A stretch of 26,750 nt of DNA from Lysobacterales bacterium (GTDB lineage: Bacteria > Pseudomonadota > Gammaproteobacteria > Xanthomonadales > SZUA-36): NCBI GenBank assembly GCA_021648045.1, contig JAKITM010000028.1:1-26750 (forward strand). The letters run 5' to 3'. Positions 21,781 to 26,750 of this stretch are shown here, one piece after another; the stretch's first letter is position 1, and each line of letters starts with the position of its first letter. The notes under the pieces are model-generated. The model did no database searches. It saw nothing but the letters and a program-made list of their open reading frames with translations, and was not told the DNA's origin. The position numbers and the translations under genes were made by a program.

Positions 21781-22215
21781 ATGACCCAGCTTGTGCATGT
21801 GGTTTGCCCGACCTGCAGTGCCATTAATCGAATTCCTGCAGGTAAAATGAGTGCTAACCCCAGTTGCGGAAAATGCGGAAAACCGGTCTTCCCGGGCCAC
21901 CCCATTGATTTGAATGCGAATAATTTTATGCAGCATATCAATCGCAATGATATTCCCGTGGTTGTTGATTTTTGGGCACCCTGGTGTGGTCCTTGTAAAA
22001 CCATGGCACCCTGGTATAGCGATGCCGCTGAAAAACTGGAACCCCGGGTTCGTTTCGCCAAACTGAATACCGAAAATGAACAAGCTATTGGGGCAAAATT
22101 TAATGTTCGCAGCATTCCCACGCTTATTCTCTTCCGTAAAGGCAAGGAAATTGCCCGCAGCGCGGGTGCCATGCAGTCTGCGCAAATTGTGAACTGGATT
22201 CAAGCGCAGCTCTAA
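21781..22215 (+). CDS. trxC: Thioredoxin 2 (zinc-binding)
   Basis: A cytosolic thiol-disulfide reductase with an N-terminal zinc ribbon: Cys9/Cys12 (CPTC) and Cys29/Cys32 (CGKC), then the thioredoxin fold with active site WCGPC (Cys69, Cys72), the cis-Pro loop SIPTLILFRKG, and a C-terminal helix. This is the TrxC signature; the length of 144 aa matches E. coli trxC. TAGGAG lies about 8 nt before the ATG. Its stop is 17 bp before the uvrB ATG, so cotranscription with uvrB is probable, linking redox stress and DNA repair (inference). No OxyR site is readable. Confidence 0.95.
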   Translation: MTQLVHVVCPTCSAINRIPAGKMSANPSCGKCGKPVFPGHPIDLNANNFMQHINRNDIPVVVDFWAPWCGPCKTMAPWYSDAAEKLEPRVRFAKLNTENEQAIGAKFNVRSIPTLILFRKGKEIARSAGAMQSAQIVNWIQAQL

Positions 22216-22232
22216 GCGCCGGACAACTCCTG

Positions 22233-24251
22233 ATGCCAAAGATGAAACGACCATTCGAGCTAGTCTCGAAATATCAGCCTGCAGGTGACCAGCCTGCGGC
22301 CATAAAAGGCCTTGTCGATGGCCTCAAGCAAGGTGCGCGACACCAAACCCTGCTGGGTGTGACCGGTTCGGGTAAAACCTACACTATTGCCAATGTTATT
22401 GAGCAGGTGCAACGGCCCACTCTGGTGATGGCGCCGAATAAAACGCTTGCAGCTCAGCTTTATGGCGAATTTAAGAGTTATTTCCCCAATAATGCAGTGG
22501 AATATTTTGTTTCTTATTACGATTACTATCAGCCGGAAGCCTATGTTCCCTCCAGCGATACCTATATAGAAAAAGACGCCTCTATAAACGAGCATATCGA
22601 ACAGATGCGTCTGTCGGCCACCCGCTCATTGCTGGAACGCCGGGATGTCATTATTGTGGCAACGGTCTCGGCGATTTATGGGCTGGGTGACCCGACCCAG
22701 TATTTAAGTATGGTGCTGCCGCTAACTCGCGGGGCGCCACTAGAGCAACGCCAGGTGCTCAGGCGTTTGGCTGAAATGCAATACGCACGCAACGATTTTG
22801 AATTACGCCGTGGAACTTTTCGAGTACGCGGCGATGTTATTGATATTTTTCCAGGAGACGAAGAAACCCGGGCTATTCGGCTAGAGTTGTTTGATGAAGT
22901 TGTTGAGAATGTAACCGCTTTTGACCCCCTTACCGGCGAGTTAATTGAGCGCATTGACTCGATAACTATCTACCCCAAATCTCACTATGTTACTCCCAGG
23001 CAGGTGGTTCTAGATGCCACCCATACCATTAGAGACGAACTGGGCGTGCGGCTTGAACAATTGCGCGAACTGAATAAATTAGTCGAGTTGCAACGGTTGG
23101 AGCAGCGCACCCGGTATGACCTTGAAATGATGATGGAGCTGGGCTATTGCAACGGCATTGAAAACTATTCGCGGCATTTAACCGGCAGAGCACCCGGGGA
23201 AGCACCGCCGACCCTGTATGACTATCTTGCCGATGATGCTTTACTGGTAGTTGATGAAAGCCATGTCGCCGTTCCACAAATTAGTGGTATGTATAAGGGC
23301 GATCGCTCGCGTAAGGAAAACCTGGTGATGTATGGTTTCCGGCTACCTTCGGCGCTGGATAACAGACCCTTAAAATTTGAAGAGTGGGTAGATAGAGCGC
23401 CACAGGCAATTTATGTTTCAGCCACTCCACGGCCCTATGAAATAGAGCTTTCCGGGGAACATGTGGTCGAGCAGGTAGTGCGCCCAACCGGCCTGATTGA
23501 CCCGCAGATAGAAATCCGCCCGATAGCGACACAGGTGGATGACCTGTTATCAGAAATTAATATCCGTGCAGTACAGGGCGAGCGCATCTTAGTCACAACT
23601 CTGACCAAGCGCATGGCGGAGGATTTAACCGAGTACCTCGGCGAGCATGGAGTAAAGGTTCGCTACCTGCACTCTGACATTGATACAGTCGAGCGGGTAG
23701 AAATTATCCGCGATCTTCGCCGGGGTGAGTTTGATGTGCTAATCGGCATTAATTTACTACGCGAAGGTCTGGACATGCCGGAGGTATCCTTGGTCGCGAT
23801 TTTGGACGCCGATAAAGAGGGCTTTTTGCGTTCCGAGTCTGCCTTAATTCAGACCATTGGTCGGGTTGCCCGAAATGTTAAAGGCAGAGCTATTCTTTAT
23901 GCCGATAAAATTACCGGTTCGATGCAACGGGCGATTGCCGAAACCGACCGGCGCCGTGAAAAACAAGTTGAGCACAACCTCAAACATGGTATTACCCCTA
24001 CAAGCATCGTCAAACTTGTTGATGACATCATGGAAAGCGCCCATGCCGAAGATACCTGGAAACGCGAGCAGCGATTAGTAGCAGAATCACAACTGGATTA
24101 TGATGTTAGCGATCCGCTACAATTGGCTAAAGCGGTCGCTGAACTGGAAGAAAGAATGTACCGGCACGCTGAAAATTTGGAGTTTGAAAAAGCCGGTACG
24201 GTTCGCGACCAGATAACTAAACTGAGAAATTTGGAATTCGGGATCAAATGA
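22233..24251 (+). CDS. uvrB: Excinuclease ABC subunit B
   Basis: The damage-verifying helicase-like subunit of nucleotide excision repair, working with UvrA and UvrC. At 672 aa it is essentially the E. coli length. Seen: Walker A GVTGSGKT (42-49), the beta-hairpin region YYDYYQPEAYVPSSDTYIEKD, DESHV (Walker B), helicase motifs (ILVTTLTKRMAEDLTEYL, GINLLREGLDMPEVSLV, QTIGRVARN), and the C-terminal UVR domain that binds UvrC (LEERMYRHAENLEFEKAGTVRDQI). The start is the first ATG (starting MPKMKRPF), with only a weak ribosome site, perhaps through translational coupling to trxC. An in-frame ATG three codons later is equally possible. Confidence 0.97.
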   Translation: MPKMKRPFELVSKYQPAGDQPAAIKGLVDGLKQGARHQTLLGVTGSGKTYTIANVIEQVQRPTLVMAPNKTLAAQLYGEFKSYFPNNAVEYFVSYYDYYQPEAYVPSSDTYIEKDASINEHIEQMRLSATRSLLERRDVIIVATVSAIYGLGDPTQYLSMVLPLTRGAPLEQRQVLRRLAEMQYARNDFELRRGTFRVRGDVIDIFPGDEETRAIRLELFDEVVENVTAFDPLTGELIERIDSITIYPKSHYVTPRQVVLDATHTIRDELGVRLEQLRELNKLVELQRLEQRTRYDLEMMMELGYCNGIENYSRHLTGRAPGEAPPTLYDYLADDALLVVDESHVAVPQISGMYKGDRSRKENLVMYGFRLPSALDNRPLKFEEWVDRAPQAIYVSATPRPYEIELSGEHVVEQVVRPTGLIDPQIEIRPIATQVDDLLSEINIRAVQGERILVTTLTKRMAEDLTEYLGEHGVKVRYLHSDIDTVERVEIIRDLRRGEFDVLIGINLLREGLDMPEVSLVAILDADKEGFLRSESALIQTIGRVARNVKGRAILYADKITGSMQRAIAETDRRREKQVEHNLKHGITPTSIVKLVDDIMESAHAEDTWKREQRLVAESQLDYDVSDPLQLAKAVAELEERMYRHAENLEFEKAGTVRDQITKLRNLEFGIK

Positions 24252-24281
24252 AAGCAGCCAAACAAGGCCGTCGCGTAAACA

Positions 24282-25445
24282 CTAAAGAGTAATATCGACC
24301 CACACCAGATGATGGTCGGATGCACCGACCCAGTTCGCGCCTTCCTCATCACTGCTTGGCCAAAATACCCCACAGCGATCAATCCTAATCTGTTTCGCGG
24401 GGAGCACATAATCTAGGCGTAAATTTCCAACTTTAGCCGGGTTAAACTGCCCAGTGTCTGTGGCCGAATTACCTTTGTGGCTTATGTTTACTCCCGCTTT
24501 TTTCTCACTATCAAGCACCGCTCCCGAACTCTGCGGGGTGCAGTCATTATTAATTCCCGGGTGCTGGAGTAATTGTGCAATAGCCTGATTTGTGCTGTCG
24601 CCATCAAAGGGGTCGGCATTTAAGTCTCCGGCGATTACAAATAGACTGTTTTCCGGCAGACCACCAGCCTGACCCTTGTCGTCAATGATCCAGCCGGACT
24701 TGTTTGGTTGGATATAATCGGCAAATAAACGAATTTCATCATGGTTGCGGCGGCCATTGCGGTCTTCGGGGCCGTCAAAGACCGGTGGGGTAGGGTGCAT
24801 GATCAAAAAATGCAGGGTTTTACCGGCTATAGTTATTGGAACATCCCAGTGAGACTTGGAGGACAGCCGTAATTCGTTCCAGACTTCAGTTGGGTACCAG
24901 GGCTTATTGGTGTTTGGGTCAATGGGCTGTAGTGCTTGCGGCATACTGGCCCATTTTAATTTTTGAAAGCTGCGAATTGCAGCGGTGTCGATGGGATAAC
25001 GGGACAATATTTGCATTCCATATTGACCGGTAAAAAAGCCAAAACCCCAGGCATCAGCCGGACCATTGGTTTTACCATCACCATTAAGGTCAAGGCCGCT
25101 ATTGATGCCAGTATTTACTGAGTTGCTGTAAGTATATGGGTAGTCTATTGCTGCTTGTCCGAGCTGTGCTTGGGATAAATAATTTTGTTGAAATAGTTTG
25201 CCCAGTTGCGCTCCAACTTGGTAGTCAAATTCATTTAACAACAAAATATCAGCCCGAACATGCTGAATAATGGCTGCTATTTTTATCAGTTTTGGATCGT
25301 TTTTTTGGCGAAGCTTTTGCTCTAAATCACCTGCGTTTCGTAAGCCACTGGCGATATTGTAAGTGGCTATTTTTAATTCACGGCTTTCCGCCAATACCAG
25401 TGACGGGCAACTCAACAGAAATAACAGCGCTAGACTTATTCGCAT
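24282..25445 (-). CDS. Exported endonuclease/exonuclease/phosphatase family protein
   Basis: A metal-dependent phosphodiesterase fold (EEP superfamily: exonuclease III, DNase I, sphingomyelinase relatives). Signal peptide at residues 1-19 (ending LVLA). Key motifs: LKIATYNIASG (first Asn), LLNEFDY (metal Glu), FLIMHPTPP (His), VIAGDLNADPFDGD (Asp/Asn pair) and the final ASDHHLVWVDI (catalytic Asp-His). All are in place at 387 aa. It probably degrades extracellular nucleic acids or phosphate esters, as a way to obtain phosphate; the substrate is unknown. Its start overlaps the upstream HAD-like gene by 10 bp, so they form one operon, converging on uvrB. Confidence 0.87.
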   Translation of the reverse strand: MRISLALLFLLSCPSLVLAESRELKIATYNIASGLRNAGDLEQKLRQKNDPKLIKIAAIIQHVRADILLLNEFDYQVGAQLGKLFQQNYLSQAQLGQAAIDYPYTYSNSVNTGINSGLDLNGDGKTNGPADAWGFGFFTGQYGMQILSRYPIDTAAIRSFQKLKWASMPQALQPIDPNTNKPWYPTEVWNELRLSSKSHWDVPITIAGKTLHFLIMHPTPPVFDGPEDRNGRRNHDEIRLFADYIQPNKSGWIIDDKGQAGGLPENSLFVIAGDLNADPFDGDSTNQAIAQLLQHPGINNDCTPQSSGAVLDSEKKAGVNISHKGNSATDTGQFNPAKVGNLRLDYVLPAKQIRIDRCGVFWPSSDEEGANWVGASDHHLVWVDITL

Positions 25446-26326
25446 TCAAGCTTGCTGTCAGTTGTGGGGAGTTTAAAGTTATTGTTGCCAAAAATCGCCT
25501 GTAATTGCTCCAGCGCTGGGCGAGCTTGCTGCCAGTCTGTGGTAGCTTTTTCCGGGTTAAAACTGGCTACCCAATCACTCACTCCAGTGTAATAAATAGA
25601 GTATAAATTCAGCTTCAAACGCTTGGCAGTTTCCTCATAAGCAGCGAGGTTGTAGTCTTTATCATCAATCACCACGATGGCTTTTGGTAGCTTGCCGCCG
25701 ATTTTATTCAGCAATTCAATTAACATATCGCCTTTATGCTGACCGGCAAGCATATATACCCCATCTTTGTATAGCAGTGGGCGCACAGCGCTTGCTGCTT
25801 GAAACTCCCCATAGCCATTCACAGGGCCTGGTGCTGTGGCTCTGAAATCCATTTGATTACGGCGTAGTTCACGCATCGTTGGCAACACAAAAGTCCAGCC
25901 TCTGGCAGTCGCTGCCATTACCGTAGTGCCTTGTTGTTGTAGTTTTTTTACGACCGCTGCGGCATCACTTTGAGTTGGGCGCATGGAGCCTGCAAAGAAT
26001 AATGCCCCCTGACTTGCCAAGCGGTTGCGTACCAATCTAGGGTCGCATTTATCTGCCTTCTGCATGGAGCTTTGCCAGTCATACCACTGGTCAGAACCCA
26101 GCTGGGTATTCATTGCCAGCAAAGTGTTGTCGATATCAAAAACCACCAAAATATCTTCGCTGGGTAGTTGCTGTTCAAGCTTGCTAACAATTTCCAGCGT
26201 GAGCTTCAAATCACTTGAACTCACCCTGTAGTTGGCGGGTAGCTCCTCGGTAGTTTTAGTCTGGTTGGAACAAGCACTAAGTAGCAGGGCGGCAGTAAAT
26301 ACTAAAGGTAATAGGCGAACTGACAT
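25436..26326 (-). CDS. DUF2608/HAD-like lipoprotein, 296 aa
   Basis: The haloacid dehalogenase fold is indicated by VVFDIDNTLL (Asp64, Asp66, motif I), MAATARG (motif II Thr region near 139-145) and IVVIDDKDYN (acidic motif, about 227-236). The spacing and the YDWQ segment resemble the DUF2608 family, HAD phosphatase relatives of unknown substrate. The N-terminus is a lipoprotein signal (LLLSAC, Cys19), so it acts in the envelope. GGAG lies about 9 nt before the ATG. Operon with a downstream exported phosphodiesterase suggests a joint periplasmic phosphate- or nucleotide-salvage role (inference). Confidence 0.82.
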   Translation of the reverse strand: MSVRLLPLVFTAALLLSACSNQTKTTEELPANYRVSSSDLKLTLEIVSKLEQQLPSEDILVVFDIDNTLLAMNTQLGSDQWYDWQSSMQKADKCDPRLVRNRLASQGALFFAGSMRPTQSDAAAVVKKLQQQGTTVMAATARGWTFVLPTMRELRRNQMDFRATAPGPVNGYGEFQAASAVRPLLYKDGVYMLAGQHKGDMLIELLNKIGGKLPKAIVVIDDKDYNLAAYEETAKRLKLNLYSIYYTGVSDWVASFNPEKATTDWQQARPALEQLQAIFGNNNFKLPTTDSKLECE

Positions 26327-26658
26327 TCTTGGGCTCCAAAAATTGGTGAAGGGTTGATTTTAGCGCATTTAGTATGGCTAGCCTGTGTTTTATTCATGCA
26401 TAGATCAGAGGCTCACTAGCTTTATGGATCCTCTTGGATCACTTGCAGGGCAAAGTTAGCCAAAGGTTCGACCATTGCCCCAGGTTTACTTGCCTAGGAA
26501 ATGCTCACTCACCCAGCCACACCCTAGAGGGCAGCAAAGTATGCCTTAGCTGCCATTCGGCCGTGGTAAGGATGTTGCCAGTCGTCAAGAACAGATTGAA
26601 ACCTGCCTGTCCTGTCATGATTTACTGCGGCTTTCGTTCGTCCAGAATAAAGTGCTCT
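26327..26658. other. Non-coding gap with a cytochrome remnant
   Basis: The region between the HAD-like gene and the terminal repeat has no intact gene. It contains a frameshifted cytochrome c fragment (26434-26669). The first 100 bp should hold the HAD-like gene's promoter, but no -35/-10 pair stands out. Confidence 0.5.
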
Positions 26659-26669
26659 TACAAAAATGA
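26434..26669 (+). pseudogene. Frameshifted multihaem cytochrome c fragment
   Basis: Two CLSCH haem-binding motifs (CxxCH) are visible, starting at 26542 and 26604, but in different frames: 62 bases apart instead of 63. Restoring one base gives SKVCLSCHSAVVKDVASRQ followed by EQIETCLSCHD, which reads as a continuous dihaem segment. The second frame ends at a TGA inside the terminal repeat. The fragment lacks a signal peptide and the rest of the protein. A single-base deletion could also be a sequencing error. Confidence 0.5.
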
Positions 26670-26750
26670 GCCTCACACCACCTGATTTCAAAAAAGATAT
26701 TTTCTTATATAAAGTACCACGGGCTTGTCCAACAATAGGATAAGATTGTG
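26659..26750. repeat. 92-bp terminal direct repeat, right copy
   Basis: Identical to 1-92. It abuts and partly overlaps the end of the cytochrome remnant, so if it is a real genomic repeat it may be what truncated that gene. Confidence 0.95.

Noticed and set aside
1..26750. Genuine 26.7-kb plasmid or phage-plasmid
   Set aside because: The identical ends suggest it, but uvrB, trxC, an aminotransferase and tRNA-Asn are core chromosomal genes and no plasmid replication or partition gene lies outside the integrated element.

Overview
The window reads as chromosomal DNA from a gammaproteobacterium, probably a marine or aquatic relative of the Cellvibrionales/Pseudomonadales. That taxonomic call is an inference from gene style: many lipoproteins and exported hydrolases, a DUF6502 regulator, and an aspartate aminotransferase - thioredoxin 2 - uvrB block beside a tRNA-Asn gene. 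A 9.2-kb integrated element interrupts this background. The first and last 92 bases of the window are identical, so the sequence is either a contig ending in a dispersed repeat or an artificially circular assembly path.

Left chromosomal flank (1-10304). A non-coding, repeat-rich stretch (1-644) is followed by minus-strand genes: a small exported protein, a small lipoprotein, a YtcJ-like amidohydrolase lipoprotein, a class C beta-lactamase-fold serine hydrolase with two C-terminal DUF3471-like repeats, an exported protein with a duplicated acidic domain, and a DUF6502 DNA-binding protein with a perfect inverted repeat at its start. Divergently there is a DUF885 lipoprotein peptidase. The flank ends with a hairpin that was most likely the original terminator of tRNA-Asn.

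Integrated element (10305-19556). A 42-bp direct repeat, identical to the 3' half of the intact tRNA-Asn gene, bounds the element. In order it holds: a P4-type tyrosine integrase with a readable promoter and operator, a 147-aa AT-hook-like protein, an AlpA/excisionase-type HTH protein, three tiny ATGA-coupled ORFs, an SF3 (D5/P4-type) helicase without a primase domain, a candidate iteron origin, small and large terminase subunits, two unknown late proteins, and a strong terminator. Beyond that, on the opposite strand, are a small lipoprotein and a TagO/VasI-like exported protein. Decayed copies of a phage accessory gene lie on both sides of this pair. There is no capsid, portal, tail or lysis gene. 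I read it as a compact phage satellite that carries its own complete packaging motor and would have to borrow a helper's capsid. This is the main discovery candidate. A short motif, TGGTACA, occurs in helically phased pairs near both att sites, at the int promoter and just before the packaging genes.

Right chromosomal flank (19515-26750). The intact tRNA-Asn gene with a strong promoter is followed by a FimT/GspH pseudopilin, an aspartate/aromatic aminotransferase, thioredoxin 2 (trxC), excinuclease subunit B (uvrB), a two-gene operon of a DUF2608/HAD-like lipoprotein and an exported endonuclease/exonuclease/phosphatase protein, then a frameshifted multihaem cytochrome c remnant running into the terminal repeat.
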